64,000 nucleotides of DNA from Apostichopus japonicus (GCF_037975245.1 NC_092577.1:13633013-13697012); one strand, 5' to 3'. Positions 40,680 to 54,879 are shown, counted from the stretch's first letter. A program made the numbers and translations. Notes: a model not told the origin generated them from the sequence alone.

Positions 40680-41860
40680 GTGATGTATCTTGTGACCAAT
40701 TTCAAGGATTCCCAAACTGTCAGGACCACCACTCAAAGTGAAAAAGGTCTCACGTTGTGTCAGGGTTCGTAGAATTCATATGTAACATTAAGGTAATTCT
40801 TCATATAAGACTTTTTTAATATATATATTTTGCATAATTATCAGTAAACCGCCACATAATCCTCCATCCTTTAACAAATATGAAATGCTTTATGAAGAAG
40901 ATTATAAAATATAATAAACGATATAATTGTTAGAAAAACTATTTTTTGTAAGTAGATGGTGTTGGAAATATGACATACAACAAATTGTGATATTATTAAG
41001 TCAAATTATTAACAGGAGACTTTGGTCACTTTAACACGATATTTAAGTTAAGCCATGCAGGACATTTAATCTTCCTCTTTATGTAACCTATAAAAATTTC
41101 ACCTGCTTCTGTGTCTTAATATTACAACAGATAATTACTTGCGATATTATGGTACCAATCTCATGTTTATACTATGTAATAAAGTTATTACATATAAGAT
41201 TACATAATTATTTTGATACTTGGGTAATATAATATAACAGAAAAGCCAAAACATGTATAAACTTGTTTCGTTTACATGCTACAATTCTGTAATAATACGA
41301 GGGACAGTTACACTCCATACTCATATATATATATCATGCATACTGTGTAATAACGTTATTACATAAGAAATATTACATAAAAATTATGACGAGATTTGAG
41401 TTATGTAACATGGACAGCATAGATACATAACTAGTCTTTGATATAAAGCAAAAGTAGTATTAAATGCTGCAATTCCTGCATATTATTTCAAGCTACGACT
41501 TGCCATACCTTTGCGCTTATCTCATGCAAGGAGTGTAATAAAATTATTTACATATATAGGACGCATGGAATAATTATGATATTTAGGTTTGTAACAAAAA
41601 AGAGCAAAACTTAGACACATGACCAGTTTCTGTGTAGAGGAAGGAACTGTGTGTGACCTGCTGCTACAATACTGTGTTATAACATCATATAATGGTGCAA
41701 GTAATTTGTGAGAGCAAGGAGGACATTCTTGGCTAGAATGTGATTCAAACCATGTGTTATGAGGATTGCAAACATTCCCTGGAGAGAGGGAATGGGAGAG
41801 TGAGGGGATATAAGGGGATAAAACTAAGAAAACAGCAGTGATTGGGTTTTCAGAGAAATT
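40680..41860. other. Intergenic, nothing recognised
   Basis: AT-rich. Recurrent GTAATAAAGTTATTACATA blocks (41178, 41346, and a weaker one near 41535) may mark an old tandem repeat of about 170-190 bp. Confidence 0.35.
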
Positions 41861-41869
41861 TTAAGAGTG

Positions 41870-42418
41870 CACAGCATGAGTACAACAGCATGAGTTGAGT
41901 ACCAGTAAAACATGAGTATGAGTACAACAGCATGAGTATGAGTACAACAACATGAGTACCAGTAAAACAGTATGAGTACAACAACATGAGTATGAGTACA
42001 ACATGAGTATGAGTACAACAGTATGAGTACAACATCATGAGTACCAGTACAACAGTATGAGTACAACAGCATGAGTACCAGTACAACAGCATGATTAGGA
42101 GTACAACAACATGAGTAGGAGTACAACAGTATGAGTACGAGTACAACATGAGTACCAGTAAAACAGTATGAGTACAACAACATGAGTATGAGTACAACAG
42201 TATGAGTACAACATCATGAGTACAACAGCATGAGTACCAGTATAACAGTATGAGTACAACAGCATGAGTACCAGTACAACAGCATGAGTACCAGTACAAC
42301 AGCATGATTAGGAGTACAACAACATGAGTAGGAGTACAACATCATGAGTACAACAGCATGAGTACCAGTACAACAACATGAGTAGGAGTACAACAGTATG
42401 AGTACGAGTACATCAGCA
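41870..42418 (+). repeat. Short-unit minisatellite (CATGAGTACAACAG)n
   Basis: About 550 bp of mixed 13 to 27 bp units built from CATGAGTA, CCAGTA and CAACAG. Frames through it on the minus strand are repeat translations. Confidence 0.95.
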
Positions 42419-43002
42419 AAGTTTTAATCAATACAAGATACAGCTTTGGGAGAACGTGATCTCAACTTATTTCTTGGTCATTATGTGATCACCTGGGTCT
42501 CACAACATGTGGTAGTGTCTCTCGTATTTTTTCTTTGAACTGTACCAATGCTTAGACACATACGCATGCACAGTTTGTTTATATAGTAATGGTAGTTCAA
42601 CTGGTTTGTGTCGGTTCATATAATGTTATATTTTCTTGTTACTAATGATGGTCATAGTTAATATGATATTTTGCTATGGATAGAGGTGCCTTCTATTCAC
42701 TGCCAACAAGTGTATAGGTCTTTAAAATGAAATCTTAGGCATTCTTACCACCCCCACCCCCTCCCTTAAGCATACATTCCCCTCCCCTTACTTTTTTTTC
42801 ATATCAGGATAATATCCATTTGTCAAGCATATAATTTCTTCTATATTATCTTTTGTACCATGTAAAACTACAACAATCTTTTCATCATATTGCTCTTTCG
42901 ACTTTAATTTGAATATAGTCAGAAAACTACATGACATAAAATGATGTCCAGTCCGTGTGTCAATCTTTTAGTCTGTATGTGTTTCCTTGTTTTATATACT
43001 TT

Positions 43003-43026
43003 ATGATATATATATATATATATATG
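43003..43026 (+). repeat. (TA)n microsatellite
   Basis: About 12 TA units. Confidence 0.9.
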
Positions 43027-43132
43027 TTATACTCTGACGATTAAGATAAGTAGTACGGGCTAATGAAAACATGCCAAGATTAGCTTAACGAGATCAGCGG
43101 TGGTGGTGGTGGTGGGGGATGCGGGTGCCATT

Positions 43133-43782
43133 GTATTCCCATGTATACTGTCATAATGTACCCCTATAAGGTGAAGTGTGCCACCTTTTCTTTTTGTATT
43201 CCCTCTTTATATAGTATACTACTTTGATGATGAAGGTAACACAAGCCTAGTCATGTCAGTTGCCCAAAGAAAGGGGTGGCGGGGTTGGGGGCTTGTGCAC
43301 CCCCCACTTTGTTTTATAACCTCAAATGTGGCCCTTGTCATAAGTTTAAAGTGACCTTCTTTGTTATTGAAAAGTACCCCTTATCCATTTTTGTAATGGA
43401 AAAGTGACCTATTGTTGAAAAATCAAACTAATTAGAAAATACCCGATTCGTTGAAACATTAGAGATAAGATTTAAGAACAACTTGTACTAGAACTTGTGG
43501 TACAGCTTACAGAATGCAAAGAGGTTTCATATTATAAAACTACGTCTTGAGGTGATTTGGTCTTGCGAAGTTTGTATCCATCCAACTACCCCTCTTCCCG
43601 CCCCTCCTTCCACGGGCAAACCCTTTTTCGTTGCCTCTTCACTGGGATTTGAAATCTATGTTACGTTTTCATTTATTTTCAGTTGGTATTTTCGATGATG
43701 AAAATAATCGGTACGGGGGGGGGGGGGGGGCGCTGTGCCATTGTATTCCCCAGAGCCGTATATAGAGAGAGTTTGGCCAACC
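43133..43782 (+). repeat. Dispersed TIR repeat, copy A (right end)
   Basis: Shares about 580 bp with 48811-49410, starting GTATTCCCATG and including GATGAAGGTAACACAAGCC, CCCAAAGAAAGGGGTGGCG and GTTGAAACATT. Copy A ends with CAGAGCCGTATATAGAGAGA and GTTTGGCCAAC, the complement of the start of copy B. A run of 16 G lies near 43716. Confidence 0.75.
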
Positions 43783-44334
43783 ATGTAACCGATTTGGATT
43801 GGTCGAGAGGGAAAACGCCCACACAGGGTGGTAAAATAGGTCCACTTGAAAACTTTATAGCAGACGACACGCATACTCACAGTGTATAGACTATCGTTTG
43901 TGTACACGAAAAAAGTACGAAATTATGAAAGAAATGGTGCTGGGGATGCTGCAATCGGTCAGAACATGGATATTGTTGTTTGATTATCCGACTGACCATA
44001 AAAGAAGAGGAATTTTTTGGAAGTAGAAAGAACAAGATGGAGATCTAATGAAAAAAAGTCTGTGTAGCCTAGGCCCATACTAGCCATAGGCCCTAGTGTA
44101 ATACGAGTAATGTACAAGCAATGCGAGAATTTTACGTTCAGACTGGTTTCTGTAATTACATGCATGGCTATTCTCTCTCGTTTTACGATCCACAAATTCG
44201 ATTTCATTATGCCAGCTCTCCTAATCATAGGCATGGCAGTTTCAGTCGCACATATAGTTATCCTAATTCCTAGTTATTGTATGCCTAGGCTATGCCTAGC
44301 CTAAAAAAGTATCACTTTTAGTTTACGAAGTGAT

Positions 44335-45120
44335 TATTCGCAGGGCAGCCCGGCGAATAACGTACACAGACACCTTATTCGCAGGGCTGTGACGATTTTG
44401 AAAATAGGTTTATTATTAGGTTTTGCTATTGATACCAGTCAGTTTAGGGGCCTTGAAAAAGCCAACCTTTTGGGCCCAAGTAGTCTTAGCCACTTCATAA
44501 GCTAAGTTTTGAAGCCCCAGCAGTTCAAGTTTAAAAGTTTATTTTAAGGGAGCTTATCTTGGGATTCCCTAAAAGCCGATATTGCCTGAAAGCCAATATG
44601 GTCAAAGGTGTGACACCCCCCCCCACCTCCCACACCTTTACATGCAAATGAGCAGTCACTCTGCAAAAACAAAGGTGAAAATGATCGAGGGATGACATTT
44701 TTATGTTGGCGGTACTAATGCTAGACTGGTTCAATCTTAAGGCCCTAGGCTCCCAAAACCAATCCTAACAGCATTAAGATAGGAATCCCAAAGGCCAATA
44801 AATTCCTCAAAATATAGAGGCTCCCAATTAAGACTCTCAAAAAGATAGCTGGTGCCCAAAAGCAAACTCGAATAGCCTCAAAAGCAAACTCGAATAGCCC
44901 CAAAAATTACTGAGCCCGTTAACCCAGTCTAAGGCTGCCCTGTGAATAAAGTGTATGTGTCTGGCTATTCGCATGGCAGCCCTGCAAATAAGATGCTTGT
45001 GTCTGGCTATTCACTGGGCTGCCCTGTGAATAAGATGCTTTTGTCCGGCTATTCGCAGGGCTGCCATGTGAATAAGGTGTATGTGTCTGGCTATTCGCAG
45101 GGCTGCCCTGCGAATAAGCC
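44335..45120. repeat. Palindrome-rich block with 60-bp tandem repeat
   Basis: CTATTCGCAGGGCTGCC and related forms recur in four units of about 60 bp at 44945-45115, and singly (inverted) at 44337-44390. The core pairs with itself (TTCGCAGGGC with GCCCTGCGAA). Confidence 0.7.
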
Positions 45121-45129
45121 CCACCTTAA

Positions 45130-46133
45130 TAGTTTAATGTAAAAGGGTGGGCTAGCCTCTAGGCATCAAGTAAAGCCCTAATCCTTAGTTAAGCCCGAAG
45201 CATAAGTTAAGCCTGGGCTTAATTAGACCTGGACCATTCCTTCTATTACTACAACTGTTATAGCACATTACACAGTATATATGGCACAGTATAAGGCCCA
45301 ATTAAACTAGGTCTAAGGAAAACAAAGTAGCCTAGGCCTAAACTAGTTAGGCTAGGTCTATACTCATTGGCAACTTGTGGGTTGTGTACACATACAGGCC
45401 TAATTATATAGACCCTTTTTAGTGTGCCATAAACAAGTGCCCAAATGGTTAAATGATCTTGGTTTGTGTTAATTGTCAGCATTGGCCTAGCCTTTTTAGG
45501 CTAACATGAATTCAGCCTAATTTTTTCTTCTTCAAAAGTATAGCCTAGGCCTTGGTTTAATTTGGATGCAGTCAACTATCATTTATCAAAGTTGCATCAG
45601 TACCTCCTTATTCCCTTAATTGACACCCACATTGATGATTGAAGTTAAAAAAAATCTTTTTAAATTATCTTTAGACAGTAAATTTTAACTCCCTGAATTT
45701 CAGGACTTTTTTTACAAATCAAAGGTGACATGTGCTCTGAAGAAAAACTCCTAACATAAAAAGCCACAGTTAGCAGACTGTGATAATGACAAACCTGGTG
45801 AGTGACTACTAGACTGAAATCCAGTTCCTGCAACCACAGCAATAAAGTCTTTGTTTTAATCAATGCACTTGTGTGTTTGAAACTTTCAAATGGACACTCA
45901 ATGGCAGTTGGTTAAGATATAAGGTTTTACCTTCATCATGGAGAGTTGAAGGGAATCTGCCTCATCATCTGAATAATGGACTCAAGGATAGCAACAAATC
46001 ATGATTGGATAATGATTTTGAGCAAGTAAATATCTGGCAATTTGAAAGTTTGTATTATTTTTTTATATATTATTTAAGCTGTTTAGCTCACACACAAGCA
46101 AATGATCAAGTGACAACAACCGATGCAGTATAT
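45130..46133. other. Intergenic, no gene seen
   Basis: Rich in TAGGCCTA/TTAGGC-type words up to 45560. No domain or element end seen. Confidence 0.3.
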
Positions 46134-46496
46134 TTAAAGGTATTGAAGACTTGCCCTGAACCGCATGCCGCGCTCTGAAAAAGTTTACTTTCCGTTGCTT
46201 GCAAGTGAAGTTTTTTTTGTGTCGCTACAAAATGTAGACAGTAATGAAACCTGATACCTTGTTATCTTTTATCTAGACCTGAGATGTCCACGCTGCTATG
46301 TGCACTGTGTTGTGGGTATTGACTGTGATGTTTGTATTGACTGTACACTAATGTCTATTTACAGATGGTAGCAAGCTGTATGTGTATTTTCTGGGATCAA
46401 TGGTGGTGTCTAACACTTCTGTTACACCGCATTCGAAACTAGGTCAGATAACCGGCATGAGACGTTTCTTTGTGCGGGAGTCTCCACACCCTTTAA
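46134..46496. mobile_element. TTAA MITE
   Basis: TTAA at 46134 and 46493. The left end reads AGGTATTGAAGACT and the complement of the right end AGGGTGTGGAGACT (10 of 14 match). Both arms then carry a CATGCCG motif. No coding capacity. Confidence 0.5.
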
Positions 46497-46499
46497 GGA

Positions 46500-47950
46500 G
46501 AAGTATTTATATCCCATTAATAGAGAAAGAATTATGCTTCAATTGGTAGCATGCAACTTAAAATTTTTGCAAACATTAGATACAATCAAACAATAACAAG
46601 GTTCATTTACAAGGTAATCTACTGCCCTTTATTTCACATTAGTCTGTCACATCAGAAGGTCACAGCTTTCAATAATTATACAAACAAATTCCCTTGATGG
46701 GTGCTTCGTTAGATTCCTGCAATTTTCAAGTTTATCAATGTAATAAGTTCTGAATGTGGCAATGTGGAGAAGCTTTGGGATAATCTGTGGATAAGACTGC
46801 CAGACTATCAACAAGATTCCACATCCATGCAACTCCAACTGCTTCCTTCACCTCCTTGCAGATGTACCACATGTCCAAAAAAAAGTCAGCATTGGTTAAT
46901 GTAATTAATATCTGGCTTCCTCCTGAGCTGGCAAATACACATGAATTGTCAAGTACAGAGGTCAGTGTGAAACCACTGAAAGATCTTCTCAGCTTTCAAG
47001 AAAACAAAGACTTGAAGCCAAATTGACGGAGGCCACACTGATACCATTCCACTCTCATAAGATGAAGGTATAACACACACTTCATTTTGTTTCTGTGATG
47101 CAGTGCCTGGTAGACTGTGAGGGTCACCCAATGGATGTTTTAGCAACTGCCTGGTTTATACAGCTCTGCAACAGATAATTCATCCTAATGTCTAGTCGTC
47201 ATCCTGTCATGGCCTTGAGCAAGTTGAACCCACTTCAACACAAAGCAGCTATTGAATTCTTGTCTAGGTACTGACAAATCCACATCACCATCATTGCTGG
47301 TTCCAGCTACGCTGACCATGATAAAAGAGTACAATGAGGGTTTTTTAATTCACCCAACAGAGCTTGCATTCCAGTACCTTTGGGCAACTGAAAAGATATT
47401 CAGAAATTGTTATATATGAGTGTGTTTGTATGCATGCATATGTGTGATTTTCTTGCTTTACAGAACAGCTCCATTTTGATAAGCTATGTAACGTGGAAAC
47501 CTGCCAATCATATGTTTGAAATAGGACAGGCTGAAACGATTCTTAAATGAAAAGCTTAACGACTTCTTGCATTTTTATACATCACTGTTCAGGTAAGGCC
47601 AGTAAGGGCAGTATGAAGAATAAGTAACAATTAATAATTATCATTATGGCCATTTGCTGTCTGCATAATAACAAACTGAATGATGTCATCAGCCCTGTGC
47701 TCAGTTGACAACACTGACAAGTAGGCACACTATGTCAGTGTGATCCATGAAACCTTATTAAGGACATGACCGTATAGTATATATGTTAATGGAAAATACA
47801 TAAGCTACAACATACACCAGTATTCAGTTGTTGCAGGTTTTTTTTTTTCTCGACAGACCCATTCAATCTGTTGCACCTACTATAGCCTAGTACTACATTC
47901 CTGAGAAATTAACACCACAATATCAGTCTTAGGTTTGCCCACAGACTCCC
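46500..47950. other. Intergenic with possible decayed transposase on minus strand
   Basis: Minus-strand frames in 46647-47350 contain stretches such as FQLPKGTGMQALLGE and GCGILLIVWQSYPQ, interrupted by stops. They look like a decayed coding region but I recognise no family. Confidence 0.25.
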
Positions 47951-47959
47951 AACTATTGC

Positions 47960-48310
47960 TACCTCCTACACTCAAGTATATAGTTTAGTTTAGTAGAAAA
48001 AAAGACCAGGAGAGACATTCAAGTCCCCATTAAGGACCCTAAGGCTATATGAGATGAATAAAACCGAGGACATCAAATGTCATACCCAATTACAATGCTT
48101 AATGTACTCATCCAAAGTATTCTTAAACCCATTCACACTACTTGCAATTCAACCTTCTCAGGCAAACCATTCCATCCATTCACAACCATTGTATAAGTTG
48201 TATTAGACTTTAGAGAAAAAGTTATGCCGAATATTAATCCTACTATGTAACTTCTGGAGTTTAATACAATGACCTCTGGTACAACTACTTTTTGGCAAAC
48301 CTGAAAAGAT
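47960..48310 (-). mobile_element. LINE 3' end fragment
   Basis: Minus-strand reading gives TRGHCIKLQKLHSRINIRHN, NGCEWMEWFA and SSVNGFKNTLDEY with stops between, the C-terminus of CR1/L2-type RT proteins. More decayed than 3150-3585. Confidence 0.5.
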
Positions 48311-48776
48311 CAGTGAAGCATAAATTGTCATTTTATGTGTAGGCCTACTTTATTTAATTGAAGGATCTATTAATGTAGGCCTGATGCTATAGTTGTGCGT
48401 CTGTAATCTAGCCTAGCCAGGACTGTGATGTGTGCTTTTCATTTGTATGACTATAGTAGGACTAGTACTAGTATGAGGCGTAAAATAAAACAAGTGTAAT
48501 GACAGGTTTTCAGCTAGTTTTCTATGCATTTCAGGTGTGAAGATAAACGTAAATGTCATTAACTAACGCATACTCTAATTCATTACCTGATATCCATTTT
48601 GTTCCTCGTATGCCTGTCAAAATCTGACATTCTGAGTCGCTTCGTTTGTTCGCAACGAGCACAGTGTGCAAAGCTGCTATATATTGTGTGTGGTGTTTTT
48701 CGTGTTTCGCGCAACTGGTAACGACAACTGGACCTATTTTGATGCCCATGGTTTGCGTGTGACGTCACAAATCGCC

Positions 48777-49410
48777 AGTTGGCCAAACTCTCTCTATATA
48801 TACGGCTCTGGTATTCCCATGTTTAATGTCATGATGTCCCCTAGCAGGTGAAGTGTGCTACGTTTCCCTTTGATACCGTCTCAAGTTAAAACTAGTTTCA
48901 TGATGAAGGTAACACAAGCCAGGTTTAGTCATGTCAGTCACGGTAGGTTTGCCCAAAGAAAGGGGTGGCGGAGATGGGGGCTTGTGCACCTCGCCCCCCC
49001 CCCCACACACTTTTATAACCTGAAATGTGCCCCTTGTCATAAGTTTAAAGGGCCCTTCTTTGTTATTGAAAAGTACCCCTTTTCCATTTTTGAAATGAAA
49101 AAGTGACCTATGGTTGAAATATCAAACTAATTAGAAAGTACCCGTTTCGTTGAAACATTTAAGTTTTAAGAACAACTTGTACTAGAATTTGTAATACAGA
49201 TTACAGAATGCTCAGAGGTTTCATATTATATAACTACGTATTGAGGTGATTTTGTCTACGAAGTTTGTAAACACCCCACTACCCCCCCCCCCTCCCCGCC
49301 CCTCCTTCCACAGGCAAACCCTTTTCGTTGCCTCTACACTTGGATTTGAAATCTATGTTACGTTTTCATTAATTTTCAATTGATATTTTCGATGATGAAA
49401 ATAAACGGTA
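48777..49410 (+). repeat. Dispersed TIR repeat, copy B (left end)
   Basis: Begins AGTTGGCCAAACTCTCTCTA and ACGGCTCTGG, the complement of the end of copy A, then 600 bp matching 43133-43712. Confidence 0.75.
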
Positions 49411-50815
49411 TGACCCTCATGATCACAGGATAAGATACCAGAGACTAATGTTACCAACTGAAAACATAATTGGCTTCATATGTAGTTATAGCTCCATCAC
49501 AGAGAATATCCAATTAAATTACTTAAATGTGAGATATTCAAACAAATACCGTATCATCGCAATGTTGCTGCTTGCCTCTAGAAATTTATATAATTCCACC
49601 TCAGACGAAAACTGTAGAATACCATTAGTATAGAAAATCTTTGAGAACCTACTATTAGAAACGTACCAAATGCCAAAAATCCAGAATGACGAATATGTGC
49701 GTTCAGCATTCACCGTGATTACCCCCACACCCACTCGTCAAGGCGCAACCACGTATACTTTTGGTGACCTTAATACCCCATAATGAAATCAGGGGATCAT
49801 AAATCCCACCACCCCACACCTGTGATTGGAATGAGTACACTTTAAATCCTTTTAACTAGGATCTACTGGACCCCCCCCCCCCCACCCCTCCAAGGTACAA
49901 GAAAAGTGCCCATCTCCCTGCCTACCTCGCTAAATACAGTCAAACAGAAAGATAGGGTATTGTTGGAAACAATAGGCCAAACAAAATGGTAGATAATATA
50001 CACATATTATTATTTTTTTTTGTAATAGGATGTTATAGTTTCCAATGCTATCGACATACCATCCCCAAAATTCATCGCAATATATGAATGATATTTAAAG
50101 TTTAACAGATCAGTGAACGTTCCTTTTTTTCTTAAATTTGTCTGGTTTTTATTAACTTTTTGTGTTATTTTCGTGATATGTTCGTGATATTTACATCGTC
50201 ATGCAATCATGCTTTTGCCTATCCCTGTAGTACTGCCTACTGCGTGACACCCCAGGTGTATAAACCCACCTTTTTTATGATTAGTAGGATTTAAATTGCT
50301 AAAGTAAACCCTTTTCCACATGACACCTGTCATTTGCAAGGACTTTAATATTTACATTAACTGCCCTACCTTCATCAATAGCTAATAATATACACTAACT
50401 ATAAAGCGGCATCAAGCTGTGTTTTTCGACCTTTTTTTCTTTTTTGGATATACATATGTTTAAAGGAGAGGTGGACATCACGTGTAACCAAAAGAGGGTT
50501 CAGGAAACCGGCCAGGGAATATGCAAAATGGGGACTGGGTGGGCGCACTGTAATTATGAGTAAGCAACAGTTCGAATATACCGTCCACCCACCCCAAAAC
50601 CGCTATAGATAGTCATTAGTGACGTCAAACTTTTTGTCGGGAAAGTCGTCCAACACCACTTTACATCGAAGCAGACGATATATGTAGCTTATCTTACATT
50701 AATGTCCGTTCCCGATACTTCTTTCAACAGACTGTATGATCTTTCTACTTTACCTTCAATTGAATTGTCTAAGGATGTCAAATGCGATTTAGGCCCACTT
50801 TTCAATGACAACGGC
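49411..50815. other. Intergenic, no gene seen
   Basis: Contains a C13 run at 49870 and AT-rich unique sequence. No structure of note. Confidence 0.3.
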
Positions 50816-50816
50816 A

Positions 50817-50946
<130 letters not shown>

Positions 50947-53555
50947 CGGTAAAATGATTGTATGGTAGGCTATTTGTGTTCCATTCGGTTCTCTTCACAG
51001 GATCTCTCCCGAGATCCAACTTTAGACTTCACAAATGGTTTCTGGTTTGACTAACATCATGATTGACTTCTAGAGTAGGTTAAAGACTATATAATCATGC
51101 TTTCAGTGGTTAAATGAAGTTTTAGTTCATTCTCAGAAGACCATTTTATTAATCCATTTACTCGACAGTGGCACTCTGCCTCCCGTTATTTGTATTTTGT
51201 TACCACACATTACATCTACCGTCCATGTCCCAGTATAAGATTTGCCAGCGGCGTGTGCAAGGGGGTGGGAGGGGGCAAGGACACGACCTTGCGTTTAGAC
51301 AAAGTTACAGACCTAGCTTGTAGTCTAAATATAATTCAGAATGCAGCATTAGAACTCTAAACTTTGATTTCTTTCTCGGGAGGACCTCCACACTCCTCTT
51401 TCGTAACATTTTTGATATCCATCTAAAGCCCGTACTTATCGATTCATGCCCCTACCAAAATCGGTCGGGGAAAATGGAAATTGATTGCCCCGGTCCTCTC
51501 CGCTCGACCTTTGAATCCTGTGCACGTCACTGACATAATTCAACATAGTCGACGGAACGGGGGGGGGGGAGGGGGGACCCGTGAATCCCACCCCCTTTTT
51601 TGGGTGATTAAATTGTAGAAAGACACGTTCACTTGTTAACGTAACTGAAGAGGTTGGACGGAACGTTCAAACAATCAATTTCATTTCCGCACGGACGTTA
51701 AAAGGCGTTTCTCGTTTAAATAGCTAATAGATTTCCCCTGATGAAGTCTTTTGGAATTCTATTATGGAATTCTATTTCAGACAGCTATCTGCTGATTACA
51801 AAATCTGATTTCTAATACAAAAACGATACAAAATTTCCGCGTTCGATATATTATGTTGCCAGACGCCATAGGGTAAATGTAACCTTACGGGTACCATTAT
51901 ATACTACAGCATTTGTCCCATATCAATAAGTCTGTTCCATATTTATGTATTTATTTATTTCTCGCAGACGATATAGATATAGGTGGCCTATATATGTTTT
52001 GCCCGTGGCTGACGTGACTGATGTACATAAAGAACACACCTTTTTATGACTTAAAACGAAATGTGGCGTCCTGCCGTGAAGAACGCCCACCGGGATTTGG
52101 TAGTGTGATATGATGTTCTTTTTATATCTTTTCTTTTTCTTATATCACCGACATCCTTTTTACAGTACCGTGATAACTCTGTAAATATGTGTACGTTTTC
52201 ACTCACATTGTACAGGTGAATGTAAGCCTAATTAGAGTCTACATTGCATTACCCTGATCAGGCCATCAGAAACTAGTAATTCGGGGTGATATGAAATAAG
52301 TAACTGCATATAATTTTTACAACGTTTATGAGCGGTTTAGAGAAATGAAACAACTATTTTTCGTCAGTACCTGTTCATATATGACAATTGTATTTATACA
52401 AAGGTCTAACAATGTCGATTTTCATATGTGTTGCTTAACGTTGGCTTTGATATTACAGTATATATATCAGTCATATATACGTAGGCTAGCAGGCAAGCAG
52501 GTTGATGATGCGCTGGCATTAGTGGCGTAGGAAGGTACTTTTGAGTGGGGTGGCTGAAGACTGATGGCCGGCCTGGGGGAGGGATCTAAGGGGAAGTGGT
52601 GTCCCCCTCCCCTTTGGAATTTTTTTTTGCATTTCCAGGTGGTCTCAGATGCAATTTGGTGCAATATAGCACACTTCAACACCCACTCCATTTTGTAAAT
52701 AATTTTGCATTTTCACCTGGCCTCAGATGCAATTTGGTGCTCCAAATGAGATTTTTTTCTACCAAAATGTTCTGAGTAAAATGACGAATGTTGTTATCAT
52801 TTATTGAGAAATGAAAAAAGGGTTTTCTGACTTGCGAAGCGTGGGGGGGGCGGAATGATACTTTCGCCCCCCCCCCCCAAACAACCAAACCAAATCATTA
52901 CTAACGTCGGTTCCATGATGACCCCATTGGCCTTCCATATCACCGCATTCCCCATGATGTGGTGACCACACCCACTGAGAATTCACTGGAATATATTAAC
53001 TGGATAAATTATACGATGGTATAAGCCACCATAGGAGGCACTCAGTGTTACCCTACCGACTGACTCCGTTAATAATGAATATATACAACCGTTAGAGATG
53101 GGGTTTATATTATGCGTGATATTGATAAAAGCTGCAGTGTATGATGTTTATCATTATGTTTGTTATACTGCTATCCTTCCGAAACTGTATTTCAGTCAGC
53201 AAGAAAACTCAATAGATACACACACCGTTAGAGCAGCTCAGCCAAGGGCATGGTGACGTCATGCATATTAGTATTCAGCATCCAAGTAGATTCTGTAAGA
53301 TACAGAATCACGGCTACATTCATCGAATGAAAAGGTTTAGGAACTTATTTTGACACTTGAGCACGTGACAAGTTTAATAATATGAATGATATCCGTTCAT
53401 ACTGAGATTATGTTACATTAGTTATAAACCCCAAGCTAACCAGTTTCCTTCTTTGATGGAGCCTGTGCGTAAATAACATTATCTCTTCACATAATGTTAT
53501 ATATATGATGTCTCGTTCAGGTAAAATGTCTCGAGTAGCACCGTATACTCATTCA
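50947..53555. other. Intergenic, no gene seen
   Basis: Long G or C runs at 51558-51575 and 52868-52878. GGCCTCAGATGCAATTTGG occurs twice (52642, 52719), 77 bp apart. No gene or TE end found. Confidence 0.3.
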
Positions 53556-53564
53556 TTTTAGGCT

Positions 53565-54590
53565 ATATCCATAGCACTGTACTCAATCACACTGTATCCA
53601 TAGCACTGTACTCAATCATACTGTATCCATAGCACCGTACTCATAAACATTATGTCCATATCGCTGTACTCAATCACACTGTATCCATAGCACCGTACTC
53701 ATTAGTAGTATGTCCATATCGCTGTATTCAATCATATTGTATCCATAGCACCGTACTCATTAGTAGTATGTCCATATCGCTGTATTCAATCATATTGTAT
53801 CCATAGCACCGTACTCATTAGTAGTATGTCCATATCGCTGTATTCAATCATATTGTATCCATAGCACCGTACTCATTAGTAGTATGTCCATATCGCTGTA
53901 TTCAATCATATTGTATTCATAGCACTGTACTCAATCATACTGTATCCATAGCACTGTACCCAAACATGATACAACTATAGCACTGTACTCATTAATATTA
54001 TGTCCATATCGCTGTACTCAATCATATTGTATTCATAGCACTGTACTCAATCACACTGTATCCATAGCACTGTACCCAAACATGATACAACTATAGCACT
54101 GTACTCATTAATATTATGTCCATATCGCTGTACTCAATCATGTTGTATCCATAGCACTGTACTCAATCACACTGTATCCATAGCACTGTACCCAAACATG
54201 ATACAACTATAGCACTGTACTCATTAACATTATGTCCATATCGCTGTACTCAATCACACTGTATCCATAGCACTGTACTCAATCATACTGTATCCATAGC
54301 ACTGTACCCAAACATGATACAACTATAGCACTGTATACTCATTAATATTATGTCCATATCGCTGTACTCAATCACACTGTATCCATAGCACTGTACTCAA
54401 TCATACTGTATCCATAGCACTGTACTCATTAATATTATGTCCATATCGCTGTATTCAATCATATTGTATCCATAGCACTGTACTCAATTATAATATAACC
54501 ATAGCACTATCTCATATAATATTATGTCCATATCGCTGTACTCCATACATATTGCATCAATAGCACTGTACTCGATCATACAAACAGTTC
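53565..54590 (+). repeat. About 27-bp minisatellite with higher-order units
   Basis: CATAGCACTGTACTCAATCA units of about 27 bp alternate with CATATCGCTGTATTCAATCA, forming 57-bp repeats (for example 53700-53900) and longer sets with CAAACATGATACAACTATAG. Confidence 0.95.
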
Positions 54591-54879
54591 ACTTTATCTT
54601 TTCAGAATCGGGCACTTCTTGTGACTAAATTGAAACGTGGAAATATATCATAAATTTCTATACTTCTCAAAGAGATAATCTCACAAATATCTTCTAAGAT
54701 GTTAAAGATAATATTATAATATCTATGCTACGAATGCTTCATAGAAATAGGTATAAGTCAACAGACCTCACCGCGGTTTTAAAGCTTCTAAGAAACGGTA
54801 TACCTCAGGACACTACGCCACCCCCAGTTTGAAGCTATGATTTGAGATTTTTTCACACTCAGTAAACGATACACTGCCA

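Noticed and set aside
41824-42305. Tyr/Cys/Leu-rich open frames (VVLILLYSYSCC)
   Set aside because: Translation of the CATGAGTACAACAG array.
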